A DNA stretch of 11,274 bases from Chromatiales bacterium (lineage in GTDB: Bacteria > Pseudomonadota > Gammaproteobacteria > Chromatiales > Chromatiaceae). The notes under the pieces are model-generated. The model saw only the letters and a program-made list of their open reading frames with translations. It was not told the origin of the DNA and searched no databases. The position numbers and the translations under genes are program-made. Shown in pieces: positions 1 through 7,786 of the stretch. How positions within the stretch are numbered: the stretch's first letter is position 1; each line of letters opens with the position of its first letter. The DNA is taken from NCBI GenBank assembly GCA_024639625.1, contig JAHEIA010000047.1:1-11274 (forward strand), written 5' to 3'.

Positions 1-840
1 ATCCGCGTCTGCCTGAGCATCCGTAAGGGACGGGCCGTGGTGGACTTCAGCGGCACCGCGGATCAGGTTCCCGGCAACACCAATTGCCCCTTGTCGGTTG
101 CGGCGGCTGCGGTGTTCTACGTGTTCCGCTGCTTGATGCCGGAGCAGACCCCGGCATGCGCGGGCAGTTTGCGCCCGATCACCATTCATGCCCCGGTCGG
201 TTGTCTCCTGAATGCGCGGCGGCCGGCGGCCGTGGCGGCCGGCAACGTCGAGACCAGCACGCGGGTGGTGGATGTCGTCATGGGGGCCCTGGAGCAGGCG
301 CTGCCCGCGCGGATCCCGGCGGCAAGCTACGGCAGTATGAACAATGTGGCCATGGGCTCCGATGCCTCTGGTGCGCGCTGGGATTATTACGAAACCATTG
401 GCGGTGGCATGGGAGCCGGGGCCTCGGGTGGGGGGCTTTCCGGCGTCCAGGCGCATCTGACGAACACCCTGAACACGCCCATTGAGGTCTTGGAATCCCG
501 TTTCCCGCTGCGCATACGGCGCTACTCCCTGCGGCGCGGCTCCGGGGGGGTGGGCAGGCGTCCGGGCGGTGATGGACTGATTCGAGAGTTCGAGTTTCTC
601 GCGCCGGCACGGATCTCGCTGCTCACCGAGCGGCGGCGCCATGCGGCCTGGGGTTCCGCGGGAGGCGATCCCGGGTTACCGGGTCACAACCTACTCAACG
701 GTCGCGAATTGCCGCCGAAGGTGGCACTGCAATGCGGGCCGAGGGATCGGCTGCGTATCGAAACACCGGGCGGAGGCGGTTGGGGCAGACCGCAGGCGGG
801 ACCTCCCCGGCTTTCGGTTCGCGGCAGCGAGGACCTGTGA
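1..840 (+). CDS. hyuB: Hydantoinase B / 5-oxoprolinase subunit (HyuB family), C-terminal part, 5' end outside the window
   Basis: The reading frame is open from base 1 and ends with TGA at 838-840, giving 279 residues of a protein that is normally about 520-570 long; the missing part lies upstream. HyuB-family proteins, with HyuA, hydrolyse the ring amide of 5-oxoproline or hydantoins using ATP in the cytoplasm. Recognisable family blocks are the DFSGTADQVPGNTN segment near the start of the fragment, SYGSMNN, the Gly-rich YETIGGGMGAG stretch, the GSGGVGRRPGGDGLIREFEF block, LLTERR, and a PGGGGWG motif close to the C terminus. The stop shares one base with the ATG of the next gene (TGATG), which suggests translational coupling. 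The substrate (5-oxoproline, hydantoin or acetophenone-type) cannot be told from this half. The family call is firm, the substrate open. Confidence 0.9.
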   Translation: MRVCLSIRKGRAVVDFSGTADQVPGNTNCPLSVAAAAVFYVFRCLMPEQTPACAGSLRPITIHAPVGCLLNARRPAAVAAGNVETSTRVVDVVMGALEQALPARIPAASYGSMNNVAMGSDASGARWDYYETIGGGMGAGASGGGLSGVQAHLTNTLNTPIEVLESRFPLRIRRYSLRRGSGGVGRRPGGDGLIREFEFLAPARISLLTERRRHAAWGSAGGDPGLPGHNLLNGRELPPKVALQCGPRDRLRIETPGGGGWGRPQAGPPRLSVRGSEDL

Positions 841-2627
841 TGTGCGGGATCTGCGGAGAGTTGCGTTTCGATGGGGTGCCTGCGGATCTTTCCGCGGTGC
901 AGCGGATGATGGGCCGGCTCGAGCGCCGCGGGCCGGACCACGGCGGGGCCTACAGCGACGGGGCGCTCGGGTTTGGTCATCGGCGTCTCTCGGTCATCGA
1001 TTTATCGGAACATTCGAACCAGCCTCTGGTAGACCAGGAGCTGAGTCTGGCGCTGGTTTTCAACGGGGCCATCTACAATTACCGGGAACTGCGGAAAGAG
1101 CTGCGCGGCCGGGGTTATCATTTTTTCTCCGACGGCGATTCGGAGGTGATCCTAAAGGCCTGGGCGGCCTGGGGCCCGGACTGCGTGCAGCGTCTGCACG
1201 GCATGTTCGCCTTCGCGATATGGGATGCCGCCGCCCATGAGCTGTTTCTTGCCCGCGATCGCCTGGGCATCAAGCCGCTGTATCTGACGCGCGATGACAC
1301 ACGCTTGCGGTTCGCCTCCAACAGCCAGGCGCTCGTCGCTGCCGGCGGCATTGGGAGTGCGATCGATCCGGTAGCGCTGCACCACCAGTTTACCTTGCAC
1401 GGCGTCGTGCCGGCGCCGCGTACGATTCTGCAGGACGTGCGCAAACTCGGCCCTGCCCACTGGATGCGTATCGGCGCCGACGGCCGTCTGCAGGCGAAGC
1501 GCTACTGGGATTTTCCCGCAACCAGGCCGGATCCTGAGCTAGGCGAGGGCGAGTGGTTGTCCGCGATCCACGACAGTCTCCGCTCGGCGGTCCGCAAGCG
1601 AAATGCGATAGCCGATGTCCCAGTCGGCGTCTTGTTATCGGGCGGCCTGGACTCGAGCCTGCTGGTAGCGCTGCTCGCCGAGGCAGGGGTCAGCGATCTG
1701 CGGACCTTTTCCGTCGGTTTCGAGGATGCTCCGGAGGAAATCGGCAACGAGTTTGTGTACTCCGACCAGGTGGTCGAGCGTTACCGGACGAAGCACCGGA
1801 GGATACACATAGCGAACTCTGAGGTCCTGCGTCGTCTGCCCGAGGCGGTGGATGCCATGGCGGAGCCCATGTTCGGCCAGGATGCGGTCGCCTTCTTTCT
1901 GCTTGCGGAACAGGTCTCCCGGGAGATCAAAGTCGTGCAATCCGGGCAAGGGGCGGATGAAGTGTTCGGCGGCTATTTCTGGTACGCGCGCATGAGGTCC
2001 GATCGCGAAGGGACCGCCGTGCAACGTTTCGCGCGCCACTATTTCGATCGCGACCACAACGAGTATCTGAAGATGGTCTGCGCGCCTTATCGCGGGGCGG
2101 ACTACACGTCGGAGACGATCGCAGACCTTCTCAGCGCGCCGCAGGCGGACTCGTTTTTGGACTCCGTACTGCACATGGACGTGACCACCCTGATCGTCGA
2201 CGACCCGGTCAAGCGGGTGGACAACATGACCATGGCCTGGGGGCTGGAGGCGCGGGTCCCCTTCCTCGACCACGAGCTGGTCGAGTTGGCCGCTAGATGC
2301 CCCCCTGACTTGAAGCTGCGCGAGGGGGGGAAATTTCCCCTCAAGGCGATGGCCAGAGGGTTGTTGCCCGATTCGGTGATCGACCGTCCCAAGGGCTATT
2401 TCCCGATGCCCGCCCTGAAGTACGTGCGCGGGGAGTTTCTGGACTTCATGCGCGACATTCTCGACTCTCGCGCCGCTCGGGAGAGGGGGATCTACGATCG
2501 GCGATACATCGACATGTTGCTCGCGGCTCCCGAGTTGCACCACACCCGGCTACGGGGGAGCAAGCTCTGGCACCAGGCGCTGCTCGAACTCTGGCTGCAG
2601 CGCAACCTGGATGCGGCGCCGCTTTGA
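840..2627 (+). CDS. asnO: Class II glutamine amidotransferase, AsnO type (N-acetylglutaminylglutamine amidotransferase), asparagine-synthetase family
   Basis: A 595-residue protein with the two-domain layout of AsnB. The Ntn glutaminase domain begins MCGICGE, so Cys2 becomes the N-terminal nucleophile after Met removal; this fixes the start at 840 although the frame is open further upstream, and GAGGA at 829-833 is a good ribosome site. Other glutaminase residues are R48/R49 (GHRRLSVID), NGAIYN at 75-80 and GDSE at 99-102. The synthetase domain has the PP-loop SGGLDSS at 267-273, then VVQSGQGADEVFGGY and VKRVDNMTMAWGLEARVPF. These, plus the C-terminal LRGSKLWHQ, fit the NAGGN amidotransferase (PA3459-like) better than AsnB or exosortase-linked amidotransferases. 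AsnO would amidate a Glu-Gln-type precursor to the osmolyte NAGGN. Its usual partners, an acetyltransferase/ATP-grasp synthetase (Ngg) and an M42 peptidase, are not in this window. Asparagine synthetase remains the main alternative. Confidence 0.82.
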   Translation: MCGICGELRFDGVPADLSAVQRMMGRLERRGPDHGGAYSDGALGFGHRRLSVIDLSEHSNQPLVDQELSLALVFNGAIYNYRELRKELRGRGYHFFSDGDSEVILKAWAAWGPDCVQRLHGMFAFAIWDAAAHELFLARDRLGIKPLYLTRDDTRLRFASNSQALVAAGGIGSAIDPVALHHQFTLHGVVPAPRTILQDVRKLGPAHWMRIGADGRLQAKRYWDFPATRPDPELGEGEWLSAIHDSLRSAVRKRNAIADVPVGVLLSGGLDSSLLVALLAEAGVSDLRTFSVGFEDAPEEIGNEFVYSDQVVERYRTKHRRIHIANSEVLRRLPEAVDAMAEPMFGQDAVAFFLLAEQVSREIKVVQSGQGADEVFGGYFWYARMRSDREGTAVQRFARHYFDRDHNEYLKMVCAPYRGADYTSETIADLLSAPQADSFLDSVLHMDVTTLIVDDPVKRVDNMTMAWGLEARVPFLDHELVELAARCPPDLKLREGGKFPLKAMARGLLPDSVIDRPKGYFPMPALKYVRGEFLDFMRDILDSRAARERGIYDRRYIDMLLAAPELHHTRLRGSKLWHQALLELWLQRNLDAAPL

Positions 2628-2674
2628 ACGCGCCCGGGTCGTTGTATTCCGTTATCCGCTGAAAGGGGTCGATC

Positions 2675-3124
2675 ATGGGCATTGCCATCAGCCTGCATCT
2701 GCTGGGTACGATCGTCTGGGTGGGAGGGATGTTCTTTGCCCACATGGCGCTACGCCCGAGCCTCGAGGAATTGTTCGCGCCGGCGCAGCGTTTGCCGGTG
2801 ATGAGCAAGGTCTTGGAACGCTTTTTTCGCTGGGTCTGGCTTGCGGTGGGCCTGATCCTGGCCAGCGGGTACTGGATGTTGATCGTGGTATTTGGCGGCC
2901 ATACCGGCCTGCATGTGCACCTGATGCAGGGCATCGGCCTGGTGATGGTCGGATTGTTCGTGTTTCTTTATTTCGCACCCTTCCCCCGCATGCAGCGGGC
3001 TGTGGCGCGGGAGGCGTGGTCTGACGCGGGCGCCCGGCTCGCACTCATCCGGCGGATTATCGCCACCAATCTGGTCCTCGGGTTGCTCGTATCGACGATC
3101 GCGGTGGCGGGGCGATACCTTTAG
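2675..3124 (+). CDS. CopD-like four-helix integral membrane protein
   Basis: A 149-residue hydrophobic protein starting at ATG 2675 behind AAAGGGG (2662-2668). Four membrane helices can be drawn at about residues 3-25, 51-73, 79-102 and 126-147. The opening HLLGTIVWVGGMFFAHM is the style of the CopD / copper-resistance D domain and related small inner-membrane proteins, with histidines at 8, 23, 76, 80 and 82 at or near helix ends that could bind metal or haem. Members with only this domain are widespread in Proteobacteria and their function is mostly unknown; no copper-resistance genes are next to it. It sits 47 bp after asnO and 71 bp before grxD on the same strand and may be co-transcribed with both. 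The family is likely; copper transport is not supported by anything else here. Confidence 0.75.
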   Translation: MGIAISLHLLGTIVWVGGMFFAHMALRPSLEELFAPAQRLPVMSKVLERFFRWVWLAVGLILASGYWMLIVVFGGHTGLHVHLMQGIGLVMVGLFVFLYFAPFPRMQRAVAREAWSDAGARLALIRRIIATNLVLGLLVSTIAVAGRYL

Positions 3125-3195
3125 TTGACCGACTTGAAAGCGCCGCTCCGCGCCCCAAGAAACAGCGGTGACGACACTTTTCGCGAGGTATAGCA

Positions 3196-3540
3196 ATGGA
3201 TGTCTTGGATCGGATCAAAGAGCAGGTGGAGAGCAACCCCATCGTGCTCTACATGAAGGGGACCCCGCAGTTTCCGCAATGTGGATTTTCGGCCCGTGCG
3301 GCGTCAGCTCTGATGGATTGCGGTGAGGAGTTCTCCTACGTCAATGTCTTGGCAGACCCTGAGATATTCGAGAACCTCCCCAAGTTCGCGAATTGGCCGA
3401 CCTTTCCGCAACTCTACATCAGCGGTGAACTGGTGGGCGGTTGCGACATCACCGTGGAGCTGCACGCTGCCGGCGACCTGCACAAGATGGTAAAAGATGC
3501 GGTGGCCGGGGCTAAGGGGCCGGGGCAGCAAGCAGAATAG
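3196..3540 (+). CDS. grxD: Monothiol glutaredoxin, Grx4 family
   Basis: A 114-residue cytosolic protein, the usual length for GrxD. The active site CGFS is at 29-32 with K21 in the YMKGTP segment, the cis-Pro motif WPTFPQLY at 67-74 and the glutathione-binding GGCD at 81-84. Proteins of this class bind a [2Fe-2S] cluster across a dimer, or with a BolA partner, using the CGFS cysteine and glutathione, and deliver it in Fe-S cluster biogenesis and iron sensing. GAGGT at 3185-3189 lies six bases before the ATG. It faces rnt tail to tail across 263 bp; grxD and rnt are also near neighbours in E. coli and Pseudomonas as I recall. The C-terminal tail after about residue 100 is low-complexity and probably disordered. 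I am very sure of this call. Confidence 0.97.
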   Translation: MDVLDRIKEQVESNPIVLYMKGTPQFPQCGFSARAASALMDCGEEFSYVNVLADPEIFENLPKFANWPTFPQLYISGELVGGCDITVELHAAGDLHKMVKDAVAGAKGPGQQAE

Positions 3541-3576
3541 TCCGCACGGTCGAGGGGCCGCAGATCAAGGCGGACT
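3539..3576 (+). repeat. Inverted repeat just after grxD, possible weak transcript end
   Basis: AGTCCGC at 3539-3545 pairs exactly with GCGGACT at 3570-3576 across a 24-base loop, beginning on the grxD stop codon. No T run follows, so it is not a standard intrinsic terminator. The rest of the 263-bp gap to the rnt stop holds GC-rich sequence with no credible gene, tRNA or other structure that I can see. Confidence 0.3.
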
Positions 3577-3803
3577 CGGCGGCGCAGTTTAGCCGCTACC
3601 GCCCAACGACCAAGCCCTGGCCGCGGCGCAAGCCGAACCGGCAGGCGATGTCCGAGGCAAGCCGACGCCGGCCCTGCGTACCCTGCTACCGCGCCCGATC
3701 CGGGTGTCCGTTTCCCGCAGCGCTTCCAGCACTCGCCTCGGCAGGCGTTGCCGGGGCCCCTGCCTACCTTCTTTCCTGCTCCCGCGATCGCGTGCCCCCT
3801 GGG

Positions 3804-4445
3804 TCACGGCGATGTCCAGGGCTGTTCCGGAGACAGCTCTTGCCAGCGGTTGACGATCGTGCAAAACAGTTCCGCAGTACGCTCCGTATCGTAGATGGCA
3901 GAGTGCGCCTGCGCCGAGTCCCAGGGGATTCCCGCGCAGTCCGCCGCGCGGGCGAGCACGGTCTGACCGAACGCCAGCGCGGATAGAGACACCGTGTCGA
4001 TGGTGCTGAAAGGGTGGAACGGGTTTCGTTTGAGGCCTGTTCGATCGACCGCGGCGTTGAGGAATGCGAGATCGAAAAAGGCATTGTGGCCCACCAGGAT
4101 GGCCCGGTTGCATCCACTCGCTTTGACCGCCTTGCGAGTGACGCCGAACAGGTCCTGCAGCGCCTTCTGCTCGGTTACCGCCATGCGGAAAGGGTGGTAC
4201 GGATCGATACTGTTGAACTCCAGCGCCTTGGGCTCCAGATTGGCTCCGGGAAACGGTAGAACGTGGTGAAAGTGTGTTTCCGCTGGGTGCAACAATCCCT
4301 GTTGATCCATGCGAATCGTGACCAGGGCGATTTCTAGCAGGGCGTCAGTCTTAGCGTCGAAGCCACCGGTTTCGACGTCGACAACCACCGGTAGAAATCC
4401 GCGAAAGCGCTTGGCAATGGCAGGGCTGTAAGACGCTTGTGTCAT
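3804..4445 (-). CDS. rnt: Ribonuclease T, DEDDh 3'-5' exonuclease
   Basis: A 213-residue protein (E. coli RNase T has 215). All five DEDDh residues fall where E. coli has them: D23 and E25 in [10 protein letters not shown]125 in [10 protein letters not shown]181 and D186 in AHSAIYDTE. The dimeric enzyme trims the 3' ends of tRNA (CCA end turnover), 5S and 23S rRNA and other stable RNAs, using two metal ions. I start it at the ATG complementary to 4443-4445, which gives the normal length; the same frame runs on to 4598 but adds 51 residues unlike the family and would cover the divergent promoter region. No strong Shine-Dalgarno is visible. It is transcribed divergently from the TraB-like gene and convergently with grxD. 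The function is secure; the start is nearly so. Confidence 0.96.
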   Translation of the reverse strand: MTQASYSPAIAKRFRGFLPVVVDVETGGFDAKTDALLEIALVTIRMDQQGLLHPAETHFHHVLPFPGANLEPKALEFNSIDPYHPFRMAVTEQKALQDLFGVTRKAVKASGCNRAILVGHNAFFDLAFLNAAVDRTGLKRNPFHPFSTIDTVSLSALAFGQTVLARAADCAGIPWDSAQAHSAIYDTERTAELFCTIVNRWQELSPEQPWTSP

Positions 4446-4479
4446 GGATGGCGGATCGCTCGCGGCGGCTCGAGAAAAA

Positions 4480-4485
4480 ATTATA
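4480..4485 (-). promoter_or_regulatory. Candidate -10 box for rnt
   Basis: Read on the minus strand, 4485-4480 is TATAAT, a perfect sigma-70 -10 hexamer, followed by a T run. A start site there would leave a leader of roughly 28 bases before the rnt ATG. The matching -35 region is poor, so this rests on the -10 and the position alone. Confidence 0.45.
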
Positions 4486-4502
4486 TCGGTCGGGTGGGCC
4501 CT

Positions 4503-4524
4503 TGGTATAGTTGGAACTTGTTCC
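4503..4524 (+). promoter_or_regulatory. Candidate extended -10 promoter and adjacent palindrome upstream of the TraB-like gene
   Basis: TGGTATAGT at 4503-4511 is an extended -10 (TGn plus a 5/6 hexamer), which can work without a good -35, and none is seen. It is followed at once by GGAACTTGTTCC (4513-4524), five-base arms round TT, placed over the expected start site, where a repressor could act. The leader to the ATG at 4597 would be about 80 bases. Both elements are read by eye only. Confidence 0.42.
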
Positions 4525-4596
4525 GGGCGCCTGATGCATCCGCATCCCATGAGAGCCGGCATCAGTCTGACAGGGCTCGCCTGGAAAGGAGAGGGC

Positions 4597-5487
4597 ATGT
4601 ATCCGCGCTCGCGGCGAAAGGGGATCTGGTTCTGTTTACCGCTTATCTGGCTGTTTTTGCTGCTGCTCGCAGACGCAGGGACGGCAAACCAGGTAGAGGG
4701 ACTGCTTTTCCGTTTGGAGAGGGAGGGTGCAGACCCAAGCTATGTGTTCGGGACCATTCACTCGGAGGATCCGCGCGTGACTCGGTTGCCGCTTGCGGTG
4801 CAGGAGGCATTCGAAGCCTCCCGCGTGCTGCTCGCCGAGACGGTCATGGACGTGGAAAATGCGCGGCGCTCCATGGATTTGCTGCGACTGCCTGGCGGCA
4901 CCGAATTGCGTTCGCTCATCGGTCCCCGGCTGTACGCGCGAAGCGTTCGCGCCTTGGCGGAAAGAGGCCTTCCAGAACCCGCCGTTCGCAGCTACAAACC
5001 GTGGGCCGTCGTCACGCTGCTCAGTGTTCCTTCTCCGGTAACTGGCCAATTCCTGGACCTGGTGCTGTACCAAATGGCGTTGGCCCAGGGGAAACCAGTG
5101 CTCGCGTTGGAGACGGTGGAGGAGCAACTCGCGGCATTCGATGACCTAGGCGTCGCGGAACAGGTCGCGCTCCTGGAGCACACGCTCGAGCAGCGCGAGC
5201 ACTTAGCCGCCGCGCACGAAGAGCTGCTAGAGGCCTATTTGCGCGAAGACCTGAGCGCCTTGAGCAGGATCAGCAGCGAGATCATGGGAAGTGCCGACCC
5301 GGCGCTGGCGCACAAGATCATGCAGGGCCTGATCGACGATCGAAACCGGATCATGGTGCGCCGGATGGGGCCGTCCCTCGAGTCCGGCGGGGCGTTCGTC
5401 GCCGTCGGCGCACTGCACTTGCCGGGTGCGACGGGCGTGCTGAGTCTCCTGGAGCAGGAGGGATACAGGGTAGTGCCCGTTTTTTGA
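4597..5487 (+). CDS. TraB/GumN (TIKI-like) family secreted or membrane-anchored protein
   Basis: I start at ATG 4597 because AAGGAGAGG (4585-4593) precedes it and an N-terminal signal follows: RSRRK, then a hydrophobic stretch over about residues 10-25. The frame is open back to 4444 but that would bury the signal. The 296-residue protein has the family marks: GTIH at 52-55, an acidic AETVMD at 80-85, LETVEEQ at 171-177, and a second GxxH, GALH at 271-274, followed by [11 protein letters not shown] and GYRVVPVF at the C terminus. In this family the two GxxH motifs and conserved glutamates are thought to form a metal-dependent protease site, as in animal TIKI proteins; bacterial members have no settled role. 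It would act in the periplasm. MlaA follows on the same strand but with a gap of about 140 bp and its own candidate promoter. Confidence 0.87.
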   Translation: MYPRSRRKGIWFCLPLIWLFLLLLADAGTANQVEGLLFRLEREGADPSYVFGTIHSEDPRVTRLPLAVQEAFEASRVLLAETVMDVENARRSMDLLRLPGGTELRSLIGPRLYARSVRALAERGLPEPAVRSYKPWAVVTLLSVPSPVTGQFLDLVLYQMALAQGKPVLALETVEEQLAAFDDLGVAEQVALLEHTLEQREHLAAAHEELLEAYLREDLSALSRISSEIMGSADPALAHKIMQGLIDDRNRIMVRRMGPSLESGGAFVAVGALHLPGATGVLSLLEQEGYRVVPVF

Positions 5488-5517
5488 GCAGAATCCCCGA
5501 CTTTTGTACAAGCTGCC

Positions 5518-5546
5518 TTGTGATGTACGGGTTGCCGGATTATGCT
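5518..5546 (+). promoter_or_regulatory. Candidate sigma-70 promoter for mlaA
   Basis: TTGTGA (5518-5523) and TATGCT (5541-5546) are separated by exactly 17 bases, each matching the consensus at 4 of 6 positions. The start site would fall near 5553, which fits the GTG start of mlaA at 5625 and argues against the longer reading frame beginning at 5484. Confidence 0.4.
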
Positions 5547-5624
5547 TCCCTATCTCTACGCCGCCGGCTGCGAAAGCGCCGACCGGCTAGGCTAACCTGC
5601 CCCTTGGCTAGGGTTTCGAGAATC

Positions 5625-6389
5625 GTGAATAGAATCATCGTCGCATATTGTTGGCTGATCGCCCTCCTGGTTTCCGGCTGCGCATCGACACCGGCGGAAT
5701 ACCGTGATCCGCGTGACCCGTGGGAGTCCTACAACCGAGGTGTAACCCGATTCAACGATAGTTTCGACGAAACGGTCTATACGCCGGTTGCGCGCGCCTA
5801 CAAGAAGGTCACGCCAGAGTTCGTCGATCGCGGTATCAGCAATTTCTTCGGCAATCAGTTGGACATCATGTCGGCGCTGAATAACCTGTTGCAGTTGAAG
5901 CTGGAGAATGCCGCTACCGATGTCGGGCGTGTGGTGATCAATAGCACCGTGGGGCTCCTCGGGTTGATCGACTGGGCCACGCCGATGGATTTTCCCAAGC
6001 ACCGGGAGGATTTCGGCCAGACCCTTGGCTACTGGGGCGTCGCTCCGGGGCCCTACTTCGTGTGGCCGATACTGGGGCCGCGGACGGTGAGAGACTCGTT
6101 CGGCCTGGTGGTGGATTGGTACAGCACCCCGGTCGCGTATCTGGACTCGAAGGCATGGCGATGGGGACTGGCGATCTTGTACGGTGTCGATGTTCGGGCC
6201 GATCTGCTGAGCGCCGGTGAGGTGTTAAAGCAAGCCGCCTTGGATCCCTATATTTTCACGCGCGACGCCTATCTGCAGAAACGCCGCTTCGATATCTATG
6301 ACGGTAATCCACCGCCTGAGGAATGGGAGTCCGATGCGGAATTGGAAGATCTGTACAAAGACGACATAGACCCGGCGAATCCCGAATAG
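5625..6389 (+). CDS. mlaA: MlaA (VacJ), outer-membrane phospholipid-retrieval lipoprotein
   Basis: Starting at GTG 5625 gives 254 residues and a textbook lipoprotein signal: a hydrophobic stretch, then the lipobox LVSGC with the lipidated cysteine at 19 and Ala after it, which predicts outer-membrane sorting. The frame is open back to a TTG at 5484 but the extra 47 residues would put a basic stretch ahead of the signal. The core carries DPWESYNR at 31-38, NNLLQLKLENA, the GYWGVAPGPYFVWPILGP block at about 135-152 and DSFGLVVDW. MlaA forms a ring in the inner leaflet with a porin partner and removes surface phospholipid, passing it to MlaC and the MlaFEDB transporter; no other mla gene is here. 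The C-terminal tail (about 218-254) is acidic and probably disordered. Shine-Dalgarno signal is weak (GAG at 5618). Confidence 0.95.
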   Translation: MNRIIVAYCWLIALLVSGCASTPAEYRDPRDPWESYNRGVTRFNDSFDETVYTPVARAYKKVTPEFVDRGISNFFGNQLDIMSALNNLLQLKLENAATDVGRVVINSTVGLLGLIDWATPMDFPKHREDFGQTLGYWGVAPGPYFVWPILGPRTVRDSFGLVVDWYSTPVAYLDSKAWRWGLAILYGVDVRADLLSAGEVLKQAALDPYIFTRDAYLQKRRFDIYDGNPPPEEWESDAELEDLYKDDIDPANPE

Positions 6390-6522
6390 ACCGCGTCTCC
6401 GGTTCAGCCCTGCAATCGAGCGGGGGAAGCAGTAACGTGTGACTGGCGGACTTGGCCGCCCCGACGGTGGAACACTAGGCTTCCGGGGACCTTTCCAGGC
6501 TACCCGAATGCTCGTGCGTGAG

Positions 6523-6538
6523 CCGGTTTCTCAACCGG
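6523..6538. repeat. Short hairpin in the mlaA-pyrC convergent gap
   Basis: CCGGTT and AACCGG form a perfect six-pair stem with a TCTC loop. A second small stem, GGCGG (6445-6449) with CCGCC (6456-6460), lies upstream. Neither has a T run on either side, so neither is a convincing terminator. The 217-bp gap holds nothing else I can name. Confidence 0.3.
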
Positions 6539-6606
6539 TGCCGCATTCCTGCTGGTTATCGAGTTCGCCTCCGGGAGCAGGTAGACCCAGATCCTATCCG
6601 CCGGTG

Positions 6607-7638
6607 CTAGATAAGCCGCCAGGCGATTGACTCTCCGGCCCGCAATGGCACCAACTCCTCACCGGCAACCGCAAGCTCGCTTGGCGCTTGCCAGGCCTCG
6701 CGCTGCAGGGTAAGGGTTTCCCGGTTGCGCGGGAGCCCATAGAAGTCCGCCCCGTGCCAGCTCGCAAAGGCCTCCAACCGATGCAGGGCATCGGCCCGCT
6801 CGAAGGCCTCCGCATAGAGTTCGATAGCCGCAAAGGCCGTATAGCAACCGGCGCACCCGCAGGCGCACTCCTTTGCGAGCCGGGGGTGGGGGGCGCTGTC
6901 GGTGCCGAGAAAGAACTTCGGGTTGCCGCTGGTAACGGCTGCGATCAGTGCCTGCCGGTGAGGTTCCCGTTTCAACACGGGTAAGCAATAGTAGTGGGGC
7001 CGTATGCCGCCTGCGAGCATCGCGTTACGGTTGTACAAGAGATGGTGGGCGGTCACAGTCGCCGCTACTCGCGGCGAGGCCTGTGTTACGAAATCGACGC
7101 CGGCGGCGGTGGTGACGTGCTCCAGCACCAGGCGCAGTTCCGGGAAGCGCTGCGTCAGGTCCCCCAGGTGGCGCTCGATGAATACCGCCTCCCGGTCGAA
7201 GATGTCCACGTCCGGATCGGTAACCTCGCCGTGGACCAGCAGTGGCAGGTCCTCGCTCTGCATTGCTTCGAGGACCGGGTAGATATGCTCCAAGCGGGTG
7301 ACGCCGGAATCCGAGTTGGTGGTGGCCCCCGCGGGATACAGCTTGGCGGCATGTATGACTCCGCTTTGTTTGGCGCGGCGGATCTCCGCCGGGTCGCTCC
7401 GATCCGTCAGGTACAGGGTCATCAAGGGCAGAAATGACGAGTCGCTGGGAAGCGCTTCGAGGATACGATCGCGATACGCCAGCGCCCGAGCAAGATCGGT
7501 AATCGGGGGATTCAGGTTCGGCATGACGATCGCGCGGGAGAAGCGGGCGGCCGTGTGGGGCAGCACGTCGCGCAGGACGTCGCCGTCGCGAAGGTGGAGA
7601 TGCCAGTCATCCGGGTGTGTGATCGTGAGCTGGTTCAT
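6607..7638 (-). CDS. pyrC: Dihydroorotase, class II (PyrC)
   Basis: A 343-residue protein (E. coli PyrC has 348). PyrC closes N-carbamoyl-L-aspartate to dihydroorotate, the third step of pyrimidine synthesis, in the cytosol. The binuclear zinc site is complete: H13 and H15 in HLHLRDG, the carboxylated lysine K99 in [15 protein letters not shown]136 in LVHGE, H174 in LEHVTT, and catalytic D247 in GTDSAPH. The start is the ATG complementary to 7636-7638, with GGAA (complement of 7647-7650) eight bases before it. The frame is open to 8370, but the extra residues are antisense to the sulfur-globule gene and unlike any dihydroorotase. It is convergent with mlaA and divergent from the globule gene. 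The Cys cluster CACGCAGC at 258-265 is normal for the family. Confidence 0.97.
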   Translation of the reverse strand: MNQLTITHPDDWHLHLRDGDVLRDVLPHTAARFSRAIVMPNLNPPITDLARALAYRDRILEALPSDSSFLPLMTLYLTDRSDPAEIRRAKQSGVIHAAKLYPAGATTNSDSGVTRLEHIYPVLEAMQSEDLPLLVHGEVTDPDVDIFDREAVFIERHLGDLTQRFPELRLVLEHVTTAAGVDFVTQASPRVAATVTAHHLLYNRNAMLAGGIRPHYYCLPVLKREPHRQALIAAVTSGNPKFFLGTDSAPHPRLAKECACGCAGCYTAFAAIELYAEAFERADALHRLEAFASWHGADFYGLPRNRETLTLQREAWQAPSELAVAGEELVPLRAGESIAWRLI

Positions 7639-7707
7639 GTGGGCAGTTCCATGGTGAAGCGCATGGTGGAGTGTTCGACGATAGATTAGTCCAATGGGGG
7701 TAAAGAA

Positions 7708-7753
7708 TTGATAAAAAATAAATATTAGTAATTTAATTATTTGCTTATATACT
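7708..7753 (+). promoter_or_regulatory. AT-rich promoter region for the sulfur-globule genes
   Basis: About 7705-7757 is a sharp AT-rich island in otherwise GC-rich DNA. Two overlapping sigma-70-like promoters can be drawn on the plus strand: TTGATA (7708-7713) with an 18-base spacer to TTTAAT (7732-7737), each matching at 5 of 6, and TTAGTA (7725-7730) with 17 bases to TATACT (7748-7753). The same region must also serve pyrC on the minus strand, where I see no clear pair of boxes. The strong boxes and A/T tracts suit a highly expressed structural protein. Confidence 0.5.
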
Positions 7754-7762
7754 TTATCCCCT

Positions 7763-7786
7763 GAAAGCGCGCGGTTGGTCGCTTTC
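7763..7786 (+). other. Stem-loop in the leader of the sulfur-globule gene
   Basis: GAAAGCG (7763-7769) pairs exactly with CGCTTTC (7780-7786) round a ten-base loop. It would lie near the 5' end of the transcript from the upstream promoters, ahead of the strong AGGAG ribosome site (7810-7814). A smaller GATAA/TTATC pair follows at 7796-7807. A 5' hairpin could protect the message; that is inference. Confidence 0.4.

Noticed and set aside
732..839. In-frame upstream extension of asnO to an ATG at 732
   Set aside because: It would bury the catalytic cysteine that must follow the initiator Met, and the region is the hyuB coding end; GAGGA sits right before the start at 840.
1635..2543. 302-residue open frame on the minus strand inside asnO
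   Set aside because: Antisense to a gene with intact catalytic motifs, and its translation shows no domain; long antisense frames are expected in GC-rich DNA.
3541..3803. Possible tRNA or small RNA in the grxD-rnt gap
   Set aside because: No T-loop, anticodon arm or terminator pattern could be found; only scattered GC-rich pairings.
3589..4113. 174-residue open frame on the minus strand over the rnt end and the grxD-rnt gap
   Set aside because: Two thirds overlap rnt in another frame, the composition is Arg/Gly/Pro-rich noise, and there is no ribosome site or recognisable motif.
6439..6630. 63-residue plus-strand frame in the mlaA-pyrC gap
   Set aside because: Starts at GTG without a ribosome site, runs into the pyrC end, and has a low-complexity Pro/Gly/Ser translation.
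7638..7653. Tiny minus-strand frame MELPT whose TGA overlaps the pyrC ATG, a possible leader peptide
   Set aside because: Five codons with no supporting feature such as repeated regulatory codons or an attenuator; likely chance.
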